This document shows, one piece after another, positions 22,879 through 33,504 of a stretch of DNA of 64,000 nucleotides (position 1 is its first letter; each line of letters opens with the position of its first letter). The position numbers and the translations under genes were made by a program. Source of the DNA: Euphorbia lathyris (Eukaryota > Streptophyta > Magnoliopsida > Malpighiales > Euphorbiaceae); contig NC_088910.1 of assembly GCF_963576675.1 (NCBI RefSeq), positions 108,838,807 through 108,902,806 on the forward strand. The letters run 5' to 3'. The notes below the pieces were generated by a model, which did not search any database, was not told the DNA's origin, and worked only from the letters and a program-made list of their open reading frames with translations.

Positions 22879-23449
22879 GGAAGGATAGATTAGAAGATGG
22901 AGAAGATGAGGGGGTTAAGAGGAGAGAGAGAGTTTAACAATGGTAGTTTTTTTTTTGCTGTTTTGGTAAGTTAGAGTAATGTTGTGGACTTTTTCATGGT
23001 CTACTTTTAGACTACTACACAGCAACAAAGGAAGTGGTGTTTTGTTTTGTAATTATGGTTTAATTTTACAAAGGTAAACAGCCAGCAATTATTATGACAT
23101 AAACATAAACGAGTCTGTGGGGTTGGGTTTGACCCTTGATTGTCGGTGGCAAAGGATTCCCATTTCACGCGTTATATGCTTCTCTTCTTTTTTACCGCTA
23201 CTACGACTGTCACTCCGCGAGGAAATTACACCAACAGTCAAATGTTATTTTACATTTAAATTTGGTATTTTATTGGAAATTCCTTATTTTCTATCGATAA
23301 GAATATAAAAAACCCAATTATTTTTATTCTTCTATCATATGAACGGTTACATTATTTTTTTAATAATTATTTTTATTTAATTGAATTATTAATTAGATAT
23401 TAATAACGTAATTTAATCAAAAAATAGAAAAACCCTAACGTGCTCCATA

Positions 23450-24830
23450 CGGTTCTACGTTTTGCTCATGGCATTACATCGTACTCCCTTCTTCGTCGGC
23501 CTCCTCGGGCTCCACCGGATGGAAACACTGCTACTGTTTCGGCTCATGAAGCTGGCATTCCTAATCGATCATGGCGGGACCTTTTGCTGGAAAAAGACAC
23601 CCTTCGTGATGATAAAAGGCGTGAAAACTTGCGTGAATTGGGCCAGATTAGTATTGATTTTGCATAAGAAGATCTCTTGTATCCCAAGGTATCTCTGTCA
23701 TCGGATGAGAAGGAAAAGTTCCTGAGACCATGGGAAAATACTTTGATTATTAAGCTTTTAGGGAAAAATCTGGGGTACATGACATTATATAAACACGTCA
23801 CGAATTTATGGAAGCATATTACTATTTAAAATGATGGATCTTGGGAATGGATTTCATGTAATTAAGTTTGATGAACATGTTCTGATGGATGGCCTATGGA
23901 TTATTCAGGGGAATTACCTGACTGTAAGAACTTGCTCTGCCTCATTCTCCTCCTCGAATTCCTTGATTGAGCCGATGTTGGTTTGGATTCATCTGCACTG
24001 CCTTTGTTTTACTATAACTAGGATGTGCTACTTGTGATTGTTGAGGCCATTGGGAATCCGATAAAGGTTGATGATAACAATGCATTTGCGGATCGTGGTC
24101 GATTTGCGCGGGTCTGTGTTGAGATTAACTGATGATTCCTCTAATAGCTCATTTTGAGCTTGACGATAATGAGCAAAGGGTTGAATATAAGGGTCTACAT
24201 ATTACATATATGAATTGTGGTCGGTATGATCATGGTTACTAGATGTGTCACTAGCCAAGTGCATATGTGTCATTAAAGGTTCCAAAATCATTTATGGAGG
24301 TGGAAGTTCCGAAGAGTGTTAGCCTAGTTCATGCTGATATCAGTGCATCGGAAAAAACCTTTTATTCATGTGGATGAGCCCACATCTTCAATAGGTGGAG
24401 GGTATGGTCCCTGGATGTTGGTGCCGAGATGTAAACATGCATCTCGTTTTAAGGCACCATCAAAGATTACGGTAATAGATACATGGGATGTAGTAGTTAA
24501 CCCCTTTGCGGATACATGAAATGAATGGGAGAAAAATGCAATGGCTCGAAGGAAATCTGTCTCCTTCTCAAGTTCCAAGCCTTCTATTGATATTGTGCGT
24601 AAAGTGCGTCCTGGGCGCTTAAGTGATAGCGGCCCGTCAATGGAGAAGGCCTCGACATCGAAATCTACACAGAGTATGAGTTGCCCGAACTCTTTTTCTA
24701 CACTGGCGTGTATCAATCAGGATATGGTAGACATGGATATTTCTGATTCTCCACCATGTTTTGGCAGTTCACTGGGAGTTCACTGGGTCAAGGGAAAAAG
24801 ACTCGTTTCTATTTGAAACAGGTGGATGGA
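23450..24830 (+). pseudogene. LINE ORF1 (DUF4283 / zinc-knuckle) relic
   Basis: Pieces in different frames follow the order of a plant L1 ORF1. 23560: RSWRDLLLEKDTLRDDKRRE. 23685: KVSLSSDEKEKFLRPWENTL followed by IIKLLGKNLGYMTLYK. 23890: MDGLWIIQGNYLTVRT. 24040: VEAIGNPIKVDDNNAFADRG, then RFARVCVEI. 24195: the zinc-knuckle start YKGLHITYMNCGRYDH, with the later Cys lost to stops. 24405: GPWMLVPRCKHASRF. Several frameshifts and stops separate them. No ORF2 follows, so this is a 3'-truncated or rearranged relic. It is a different lineage from the full-length LINE at 54459-60507. Confidence 0.75.
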
Positions 24831-24936
24831 TTGTCAACTTATTAATATAAAAAAATTAAATAAGGAGGAGATTAGAAGTAGAAAGAGGATCCTCAATAAT
24901 AGGGAGAGATAAGACTCTTTGAGGAGTGATTTAGAG

Positions 24937-25605
24937 TAGATCTGTTCATGGGCCGGGTCGGGCTGGGTTTGGGCCGGGTCTAAACGGGCTTGTCACATAA
25001 TTATGTTGTCTAAGCCCAACCAAGCCCGCACTATATTTATATCGGGCTCGAGCCGGGCTGGACCAAGCTAGAAGAACTAATTCCCAAGCCCAACCCGACT
25101 CGGCCCAATTAATATCTTTGTATTTTTAAAAAATTAAAATTAAACTAAAAGATTATACTATAAATATAAATAATAAAATACAATAAACTAAAGTTTAGAG
25201 GATTATTTCAATAAAAATCAATTAACGCAATCCTAAATAAAAAAAAATACTTTTTTTTTATAGTAATAAATAAAATAGTAACAAAAATATGTACATGTTC
25301 ACCAATTCTAAAAAAATATACGGTTTGGAAATTTTTATGTTGAAGAAATTTAAATTTTTTATTTTTGGAATATAAAATTTATTAAACTATAAAAGTTATT
25401 AAATTAAAATTATTATTAAAATTTCGGGTTGGGCTGGGCTGGGTCTGGGTTTTGAGACAAATCTCAAGCCCAACCTACTCTATATGCGGGCCTAAGCAGG
25501 TTTGGGTCGGGCCGGACTTATTACGAAACATATACGCCCAAGCCCTGTCTTTGAAGAGCGGGCTTGGACGGACTGGACGGGCCAGTGGACTTTTAAACAG
25601 GTCTA
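24937..25605. mobile_element. hAT-type MITE, 669 bp
   Basis: The ends read TAGATCTGTTCATGGGCC and, reverse-complemented, TAGACCTGTTTAAAAG, giving a 10-bp terminal inverted repeat TAGAYCTGTT. An exact 8-bp duplication ATTTAGAG flanks it (24929-24936 and 25606-25613), as for hAT elements. The subterminal regions are packed with GGGCCGGG / GGGCTGGG words in inverted orientation, and the middle is AT-rich. It has no transposase. Confidence 0.85.
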
Positions 25606-25739
25606 ATTTAGAGTAGTCTCTTGGAGTTGGTTTTTGGCCCAAACCCCTCAAATTTTAATTTAAGAGTCCAACAAATAAGTCTCTTGAAGATGCTCTGAGC
25701 TAGTCATTTTAAAGTCGTGTCTGATTATACCCGGTGCAA

Positions 25740-26590
25740 AATAATATTTTGGCTTATGTATTGTCCCTCTATAGTTTTTAGGGAAGTTTTAGATTTATCT
25801 TTAACGTATGAGATAGTAAAATTTTATTTTTAACATTTCCAAGTAAGATCAATTTTACCCCACTCTAAAGAAAAAATTTAATGGGCTGATTTGGACGTTA
25901 TTTAATTGTCATATTGAGCATTTCAAACAAATTTGTTGATAAAATAAAACAATTTTATTTGTTTTGGAAGGTTGTTTATAACTTTGTTAATAACAAAGTA
26001 AATATTTTAACTAGTTTTTTTATGATTAATTTATATAGTAGATTTAATTATTGATATTTTGGTAGATTGATTTTAACTGTATTAGGAAATATTTAAACAT
26101 AATTTCACCTTTGATATTTTCAAATAAGATTAATTTTATCCATACATAATAAAAAAAAAAATAAACAGACTGTTAATCGTATTTGACTCATGATTTTATT
26201 GTAAAATCAGACATTCTAAATACAATTATGCCCAAAATGATTCTAATAAAGTTGCAAATAAATTGACAAAATGTCAATAACTAAGTTTGTGACATCTAAC
26301 TTAATTACAAAATAAATATCTAAAATGCTTACTATATTATATTATTAAGATAGTTACAAATACCTATTAAAAATATATAAAATTGTATAATTTATGGATA
26401 AAAACGTTGATTCATTTAAATAATAGTCAAACATATGCATTTATATTTTCTACCGAATAGAAGTAAAGTTGAACATACTTAAAAATATTAAAAGTTAAAT
26501 TTTATAATTTTATATGTTAGTATAAATTTCAACTTTTTTAAAAATGATGGGATAAATTTGAAGTTGTTTTATTAAAATTTGAACAAAAAG
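25740..26590. repeat. MITE-like repeat, same family as 47733-48676
   Basis: The words GATTTATCTTTAACG, TTCCAAGTAAGATCAATTTT, TTCAAACAAATTTGTTGATA and GATATTTTCAAATAAGATTA closely resemble sequences at 47770-47950. The right part has inverted counterparts (GATAAATTTGAAGTTG). The boundaries are approximate. Confidence 0.45.
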
Positions 26591-26746
26591 TATAGAATAA
26601 CAAAAGGAGTGTTTTACAGCCCAGCCCATTTAAAATCGTCCCTATTAAAGCCCAACTAATGAAATCTCAAATCCCAGAGAGAGCCAATTTTCCCTCCTTG
26701 AAGAAACTCCATCGTCTTCTTCCTTGTTTCGTCTTCAACAATCAAA

Positions 26747-27532
26747 ATGCCGATCCCTAGCCCCTTCTCCTTCTTCTTCTCTACCAGAAAAAAACGTTCC
26801 GCCATTCCTTTCAAAGATTACTACACCGACTGGTTCAACACTCTCAAGAACCCTCTCCTTCCTCTCCTCACTCAATCCCTCTCTTCCCCTTCCTCACCGG
26901 CTCTTCTCTCCTCCCATCTCAATCTCCTCCTCCACCACTTTCTCTCTTACTACGACGCTCTCGATCTCGCCGTCACCACCGATCCAAACAATCTCCCTCA
27001 CCTCCTTTACCCTTCCTGGCGTAATTCCCTCGAAAAACCCTTCCTCTTTCTCGGCGATCTCCACCCCTATGTTTTCCCCAATCTCGTCCGCTCTTTCCTC
27101 GAACAAGAAAACGGCTACGACGAAGATATAAGAACCCTAGTTCTTGTACAGCCGTGGCCGGTCATGATGGCTTGGAAAGATCCCCCGACACGATTGATTA
27201 TGAAAATTGAACAGATTGAATGTGGATTGAGATTGATGGTGCCTGCTCTTATCGATCGAATGAAAAGGGCGCAGGAGGGGTTTGTGGCCAGAGTTGCGGA
27301 GGAATGGGTGAATTGCGGCGGAAAGAAAGAGAAAGTGGAGATTGTGGAGGCAATTACGGCGGAGATGGAGGAATTGGTAAGTGTTTTTCTTTCTGCTAAT
27401 CGATTAAGGAGGAATATCATATCGGAAATTATTGGCGCTTTGAGTTTGTATCAAGGTGCTCTCTTTCTTGAAGCTTTAGCCCAATTTTTAGTTGGGTTTA
27501 GGGATTCTGATTTTTCATGTATGACTCAGTGA
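26747..27532 (+). CDS. INP1: DOG1-domain protein, INAPERTURATE POLLEN1-like
   Basis: A single-exon gene of 261 codons with GC-rich codon use unlike its surroundings. A short Ser/Phe-rich N-terminus leads into a DOG1-type domain. Blocks include FKDYYTDWFNTLKNPLLPLL near 23, LLHHFLSYYDALDLA near 60, LLYPSWRNSLEKPFLFLGDL near 86 and HPYVFPNLVRSFLEQE near 106. The C-terminal half has VMMAWKDPPTRLIMKIEQIE and CGLRLMVPALIDRMKRAQEG. The FLGDLHPY block and overall length match INP1, which marks aperture sites on the plasma membrane of developing pollen. Other DOG1 proteins (TGA-bZIP type) carry an extra bZIP, absent here. Family assignment is firm; the INP1 assignment comes from remembered family features. 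It is separated from the MULE by a MITE. Confidence 0.85.
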   Translation: MPIPSPFSFFFSTRKKRSAIPFKDYYTDWFNTLKNPLLPLLTQSLSSPSSPALLSSHLNLLLHHFLSYYDALDLAVTTDPNNLPHLLYPSWRNSLEKPFLFLGDLHPYVFPNLVRSFLEQENGYDEDIRTLVLVQPWPVMMAWKDPPTRLIMKIEQIECGLRLMVPALIDRMKRAQEGFVARVAEEWVNCGGKKEKVEIVEAITAEMEELVSVFLSANRLRRNIISEIIGALSLYQGALFLEALAQFLVGFRDSDFSCMTQ

Positions 27533-27948
27533 GTTTTGTGCCTAATTTATCTATACTTTTAGATTCAACATTTGTACAGTTCTGGTGATTTTGAGTAGTA
27601 TTATGTTGTTGAAAACGATGACGTTTTCTTAGGGTAACAGGAAATTTCACAAGGTTTATGGTTGTAAATTGTAATCCTTCGAGGCTATGCAGTAAAGATG
27701 AAGTGTGATGTGAATAATACTACTATGGAGTAAATTTTACTTCTTTTCAGTGATTGTCTAAATGAAAATTAAAATATTCCAATCTATGTATACTGAATTC
27801 ATTCATTTTTATTTATTTTAAATTTGTTTTACCTGCTGAATCGTGATTTCTTACATTTTAAAAAATCTATAAAAGTTAAAACTCTCATTTTTAGAATGAC
27901 AATACAATTCTTTCGATCATACTACAATTTTCAACTAAATTTTATTTT

Positions 27949-28526
27949 GGGTTAAGGTGCAAAAATACCCCTAACTTTTTGGTTCATGAGCAATTTTACC
28001 CCTAACGTCTAAAATTGTGCAATTTTACCCCTAACGTCTAAAATTGTGCAATTTTACCCCTAACATTGGAAGCCAAGAGCAATTTTACCCCTAACGTTAA
28101 TAAATTGGATCAATTTGAGAAATAATTCATCAAACTGTCTTCTCGGTCATGAATCTTGTTATCTACATTCCATACGTGTCAGTTTATCAGTAACAAATCA
28201 CAAACATTCATTGGGATGTGAAAAAAATAAAAAAAATAAAAAATATACTTTTTTGTACGGATTAGACAAAAAAAATCAAAAAATCCACCGAATTTATAAA
28301 TATTAATCTCAAATTCTATTATTAAATTATAAAAAATATGAATTTTTTTTAGAACGAATTATTATGCAATTGGCGCAGAATAATGAATAAAAATATCTGT
28401 GTTTTATAATAGTGTTTGAAATTGACTCAATTTATCAACGTTAGGGGTAAAATTGCACCATTTTAGACGTCAATGGTAAAATTGCTCCTGATCCAAAACG
28501 TTAGGGGTATTTTTGCACCTTAACGC
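27949..28526. mobile_element. MULE-type MITE, 578 bp
   Basis: The ends are GGGTTAAGGTGCAAAAATAC and, reverse-complemented, GCGTTAAGGTGCAAAAATAC. They are flanked by a 9-bp duplication TTTTATTTT (27940-27948 and 28527-28535), the Mutator-type size. Just inside the left end ATTTTACCCCTAACGTCTAA is repeated in tandem, and matching GTTAGGGGTAAAAT words lie inside the right end. No coding content. Confidence 0.85.
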
Positions 28527-28872
28527 TTTTATTTTTACTTAAAATAGACTTTCCAATATTCTTTCAATTAAATTACCATTTTCTCTTTTCACCTATTTCC
28601 AATTAAGTCTGGTAATGAACTTATAATCGAACCCAATATAATCGAACTTTTATCGAGCTGCTCATTACCTTATCCATACTAGAATTTTTACTCCCCGCAA
28701 AACTCTCAATAATAATAAAATCTACATTCGATCGTTGATTTATGCTTCCGATCTTTGATCTACATTCTTTAACCAATTTCGCTTTCAACCGGATAGTTTC
28801 AACACAAAATCGAACAAAATCATGTTTTAACAAATCACATTCATCGCAAGAAAGCATTCATAAATTGTAGAA

Positions 28873-28955
28873 GGGAAAATTACAAAAATGGGTGTAATGG
28901 GAGGCCCATTTACATTTTAATACCCATTATCAACCAACTTACATATATAGACTAT
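28873..28955. repeat. MULE left terminal inverted repeat
   Basis: It starts GGGAAAATTACAAAAATGGG and continues through GGCCCATTTACATTTTAA to AACTTACATATATAG. It matches the right end with a few differences in the inner part. Confidence 0.9.
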
Positions 28956-29319
28956 GCCCTGAAAACTTTCCAGAAATGCCCTTCATATATTTATAAGGAC
29001 TTTTGCATTTCACCCCTAAACCATTCGCGAAACTTGAACGACGAACACCAAAAACTCGAACGACGAACATCTTCAACACCTCCAATCTTTACATTTCTTC
29101 TTCCAGCGACTTCCAACCGATTTCAATGGCAAGAATCGGCAAGAAGGTATGTTATTTTGTGATTTGTGATTAGGTTTGAACGCTTCTATTCCTATAATAC
29201 CGTGATTTTGCTTCGCATGCGATTTAGAAGTAGGGTTTGCATTTATTGTGTTTTTCTGTTGGTTCATAGCTTCGTTTTGTTATAATGATGCTTAGAAATA
29301 GTTAAAATCAGTTGTGGCG

Positions 29320-29490
29320 ACTATATTTTACAGAATCGACCAGTTCGTGAATATGAGTTTACTTCGCGAACATCGCAATCTGCGAAGTAAACTCATGTCC
29401 AAGAAGCAGTCGATGCATATGATATTGTTCCGCATATGCGAAGGCGCGAATGCGCTTGTCAGTTCGCGAATGTTATATTCGCGAAGTGAG
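29320..29490. repeat. TTCGCGAA-rich cluster with perfect hairpin
   Basis: Several GCGAA/TTCGC words, including TTCGCGAA, precede the DUF1985 gene. Within it, ATGAGTTTACTTCGC (29353-29367) and GCGAAGTAAACTCAT (29382-29396) form a perfect 15-bp stem with a 14-base loop. It could be a protein-binding or regulatory site of the element. Confidence 0.75.
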
Positions 29491-29518
29491 TATTTAATTG
29501 ACTAATTTGGTCTACTTT

Positions 29519-32092
29519 ATGATTTGGAAGGGTGATCATTCTAAGTCTAATTCCAAAAAGAGGAAGATGACATCAAAGATACTTAAGAAGAGTATCAAAG
29601 ACACCTTTAGGTACCCCTACTCCTATGATACGAGAGCTACTAACACAGTTCGTTCTGATGCTGAGGTGATGAAGAAAGTGAAAGAAAAATTATCCACAGT
29701 GCAGTTGGCCATGTTCAGGAAAACATGTTTGGGCCATTTGGTGGACTTCGAAGTGTATTCGTTGTCCTCTCCTCTATGCCATGTGCTTACAATGGAGATC
29801 AAGCCGAAAGAGGGTAAATCTGGAGAAATGTGGTTCAACATCAATGGTGTTGAAGTGAAATTCGGTCAGCGTGAATTCGCACTCATAACCGGATTGAGAC
29901 TAGGTGATCCATTACCAATTCTTAAACGGATGAGCAATTATAAAAGGGAAAACAGATTGAGGAACCTCTATTTTGGAGGTAGAGAGAGCATAAATCATAA
30001 AAATATATTCGATACCTTCTTAGAGACTAATTGGGAAAAAAAATAACGATGATGCGGTGGCAATGGCTATGTTGTTCGTTATACACAGGTTCCTACTCAC
30101 AACTGATGCAGTGAAAAAGGTTGATGACAATATCATCAACCTAACTGATTTCCCCACTGTATTTAACTCGTTTCCATGGGGTGTGCCTGCTTGGGATGAG
30201 CTGTACAAGACGATGGAACGTGGGATCCCAGGAAGGAAGAAGGCATTTGACACGTACAACGCGGAAGAAGGAAAGAAGAAGGTCATCCCGTATCAGCTTC
30301 ATGGATTAGCACAACGTTCCATGTATGTTTCCTATATTCATGTGATTTACTTAATGTTATATTTCAACTGTAATGATTTTTATTTAATACTTTGTAGGCT
30401 TGGATATTGGAGATATTGCGTGCACCCCCTAAATACTATTTGAGGAGACCAAAGAACGTGTACCCTCGTATATGTCGGTGGATAAGTGCAAAGAATATAA
30501 CTTACTTAGAAGCTGAAGAAATATTTAAGGTAAGTACATACGTCTTGTGTACAGAATTAATGTGTGCTTATGGAGTTGGGTTTGATTTTTCATGTTTTCA
30601 GTCAGCTGATGTGCAAGCATCTGAACTTGTTATCGAGGAAGACGATGCAAAGTGTGATTGGTATGCGCCAATGAAGGATTATTTTGATGGGAAAGCCGTA
30701 GACCTTGACCTTGATCTGTTATTCGCACCTTATAAGGGGTCTGAGCTAAGTCAAGAAGAGGAGAACAATGAGGAAGAGAATGAGGTACATAATGAGGAAG
30801 AGAATGCTGTAGAGAGTGACGAAGAGAATGCTGTAGGTAATCAGGGCGAAGAGGATGTTGGAAATGAGGAGGAAGAGTATGTTTATATAGATGAGGAGGA
30901 CATAATTAGAAACGAGAAGAGGTGTAAGAAGAAGAATGAAGTGAATGTACTGGCAAATGAGGAAGAAGAAAGGAAGGCAAGGATGCAGGAGAGATTCGAA
31001 ATGTTGAAGGTGGAGCTTAAAGAATCATTGGCAGATGAATTCGAGCGGAAGATGAGATCGGAGCTCAGTGAGTCTAATAGGCGGGAGAGGGTGGAGTTGA
31101 AGGAGGAGTTGATGGCAGAGTTGAAGGTGGAGTTCAAGGAGGAATTGAGGGCAGAATTGAAGGTGGAGTTGAAGGAGGAGTTGAGGGCAGAGTTGAAGGA
31201 CGAGTTGAGGGTGGAGTTGAAGGACGAGTTGATGGCGAAGCTACGGGCTGTGAGTAAGGCAGATCGGGTGGGAGAGTGTATTGGATGTGATATGTATACG
31301 AATTTCGACTCTGTGGGGGAAATAGGTGGGGATGTGGTGGAGGCGAACGTTGTAGAAGAGCATGGTGCGGAACATATCGAAGAAGAAAAGAAGAATGAAG
31401 ACCAGGATATGAAAGAAGATCATAGTGGAGTAGATAAGAAGGAAGAGGGTGAGAGGAAGGAAGAGCAATGTGGAGGGGATAAGAAAGAAGAGGGTGAGAG
31501 GAAGGAGGAGCAGTGTGGAGGGGATAAGAAAGAAGAGGGTGAGAGGAAGGAGGAGCAGTGTCGGGAGGTGATTGAAATCGACGATGACACGGAACCACAA
31601 GAGATGCTCCCTGAAAAGGTATATGACAGTTTTTATACATGTAGTTTTATATTTATTTTTAAATATGTTCCTTACAGTGTGTTGGTCGTTATGTTTTGAC
31701 AGGAAGCAATTATCACTTTAAGCGAGAACACACAAGCCGTGATAGATGATGTGTATAAGCCTCAGCCGTTAAGGGCGGTGCGACAAAGGAAGCGATCACA
31801 TCACGTGACAACACCGTACATCGAGGAAAAGAAAAGAAAAAGGTGTAAGAAGGTGGCTATGAAGGGAACTAAGAAGGTAGACAATAAGCGAACTAAGAAG
31901 GTAGATCAGTGTATGGATATTGTCGCATCACAGAGTCCCGCCTTTCCTAGAGCACCTCCTGTACCTACGTCATGGTCAGTCCGGATTGATAAGGACGATG
32001 TGTCTACGTATGAGGTATGGAGGAATTTTTGCAACAAAAAGTCATCAAGGATAGTCAATGGAGCCGGAAATCCCGTGGTTCATACAAGCTGA
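29519..32092 (+). pseudogene. MULE-borne DUF1985 protein, lacking the Ulp1-like peptidase
   Basis: The DUF1985 domain is clear: LAMFRKTCLGHLVDFEVYSL near residue 60 (29704), MWFNINGVEVKFGQREFALI (29827) and TGLRLGDPLP. A +1 shift in an A8 run at 30036-30043 breaks the frame. The next block (30057-30326) continues the domain with TDFPTVFNSFPWGVPAWDEL. Likely introns are 30327-30397, 30530-30601 and 31619-31702. After 30602 comes an acidic, then heptad-like coiled-coil region with repeats of ELKEELRAELKDELRVELK type and three copies of a KKEEGERKEEQCGGD unit. A basic KKRKRCKK-type tail follows. In related MULE proteins a C48 (Ulp1) cysteine peptidase follows this linker. Here the frame stops at 32092, just where it should begin. 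The role in transposition is unknown. Confidence 0.75.
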
Positions 32093-32124
32093 GACACCGG
32101 GAAAATATTGGGACGGGGAAGCAA

Positions 32125-32280
32125 ATCAACTTCGCGAACATACATCCTGATCTGCAAAAGAGTGTATTCGCGAACATCAACTTCGCGAACATACCTCCTG
32201 ATCCGCAAACGAGTGTATTCGCGAATTCGCATATAACTGAATTCGCGAAGTTGTCCATCTATTCGCGAAGTTGTTTTACA
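32125..32280. repeat. TTCGCGAA cluster between convergent genes
   Basis: At least five TTCGCGAA palindromes occur, embedded in a roughly 60-bp unit AACTTCGCGAACATACNTCC that is partly duplicated. They lie between the 3' end of the DUF1985 gene and the 3' end of the orphan gene. A TTTCGATACAACCAAAC repeat (x2) follows at 32297-32350. Confidence 0.75.
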
Positions 32281-32399
32281 GAAACTAAAACACATTATTT
32301 CGATACAACCAAACATTCTAAAAACACACATTATTTCGATACAACCAAACTTTCTAAGAACACACATTATTCGACTAGTTCAACTACACATAAACTACA

Positions 32400-33388
32400 T
32401 TAATCCCTCATATCAATCCCAACAGACTGCTCGGTCTCAAAAATTTCTATAGCTTCATGGATTGTGTCGATATAGTCAGATGGAAGACTTGACCATGGTG
32501 TTTCGGCATGTCTCCAGACTTCACTGCAATTGTTTTTCTGCGCACTTGCTCGTTGGAGAGAAATAGATGCATCAAGAAATGATTTCCAATTTGCACATAA
32601 AGAAGTTGGATAAGCATCATGAAGCTCATAAAATGCAGTAGATGGTGTCACTTTCAGGAAAAATATTACAGAAATATTTTTCCTCTGCGTATAGTTTGCT
32701 CTGAAAACCCTCGTGTTTTCAAACAACAATCGAGAAAAATACGCATTCCATGCATCAAGTGGCATAAACCATTTCATAAATGTTTGTACGTTTGCAGGAA
32801 TCGTACCTCCACACAGACCGTCACACCATTCAGATAAAGAAAATTCCATTGGTATGTAATGCATGTAGCATAGGAACCAACACATGTGCATTGAGCTCCT
32901 GGGGAACTTTCCCCTTATTGGAAGTTTGAAACAAGACATAAACGGGAAATCAGGATGAAACATTTCCGGTTTAATAAATGTTTGTCCATAAGAGCGGACA
33001 ACATCAAATTGATATTCAATCATCTTTTGAGTACACTCAGACTGGTTGAGGGTTGTGATGATGCTATATTCCATGGGGAAGTTGGATGGATCCATTTTCA
33101 CAAGTGGTGTTAATGGAGACTGGGATGTGTGGGTCTTATAGAAAGCATAAAGCGAACTATCCCATGTGCTATCTAATGAATCATTACCGAACCCACTACC
33201 CCATGTGTTATCTACTGAATCATTACAGAACCCACTACCCCATGTGCTATCTATTGAACCATTACAGAACCCACTACCCCATATGCTATCTACTGAATCA
33301 TTACAGAACCCACCATCCCATGTACTATCTACTGAATCATGGGACAGGACCCACTACCCCATGTGCTATCTACTGAATTAGTAAACAT
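32400..33388 (-). pseudogene. orphan MULE protein with tandem 13-residue repeats
   Basis: I do not recognise this protein. The conserved part (233 codons, 33101-32400) is uninterrupted and compositionally normal: VRSYGQTFIKPEMFHPDFPF, then CFKLPIRGKFPRSSMHMCWF. IPMEFSLSEWCDGLCGG, QTFMKWFMPLDAWNAYFSRL and VIFFLKVTPSTAFYELHDAY follow. It is rich in Trp, Cys and Phe and has no zinc knuckle, DDE or peptidase motif that I can see. Upstream the frame stays open through about five 13-residue repeats (WGSGFCNDSVDST type). A plausible ATG at 33386-33388 enters the first repeat in frame, but a 2-base gain near 33340-33352 shifts it. It lies 117 bases downstream of the transposase on the same strand, so it may be co-transcribed. 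By position it could be an accessory factor, but no function can be assigned. Confidence 0.6.
33163..33378. repeat. 39-bp tandem repeat, 5.5 copies
   Basis: The unit, ATGTGCTATCTACTGAATCA followed by TTACAGAACCCACTACCCC, is 39 bp and therefore in frame. It encodes the 13-residue repeats of the orphan protein on the minus strand. The fifth copy is 41 bp (ATGGGACAGGACCC in place of ATTACAGAACCC), which shifts the frame. Confidence 0.9.
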
Positions 33389-33504
33389 AATTTTACAAAA
33401 CATAAAAAAGCTTCATCGTACAAAGTCATTACAATAATTAATCTCACAAGACATAAGGATACATGTTCTTACAAAAAATAAGGATAAATTTTGCTCAAAC
33501 CGCA

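Noticed and set aside
26724..27131. Ser/Pro-rich ORF overlapping the DOG1 gene start
   Set aside because: A different frame of the GC-rich 5' part of the DOG1 gene; low-complexity and without domain.
31134..31640. Ser/Pro-rich minus-strand ORFs opposite the DUF1985 gene
   Set aside because: Shadows of the repetitive Lys/Glu coding sequence on the other strand.
33163..33378. CRISPR-like array of regularly spaced repeats
   Set aside because: The units are head-to-tail with no spacers, are in frame with a protein, and the host is a plant.
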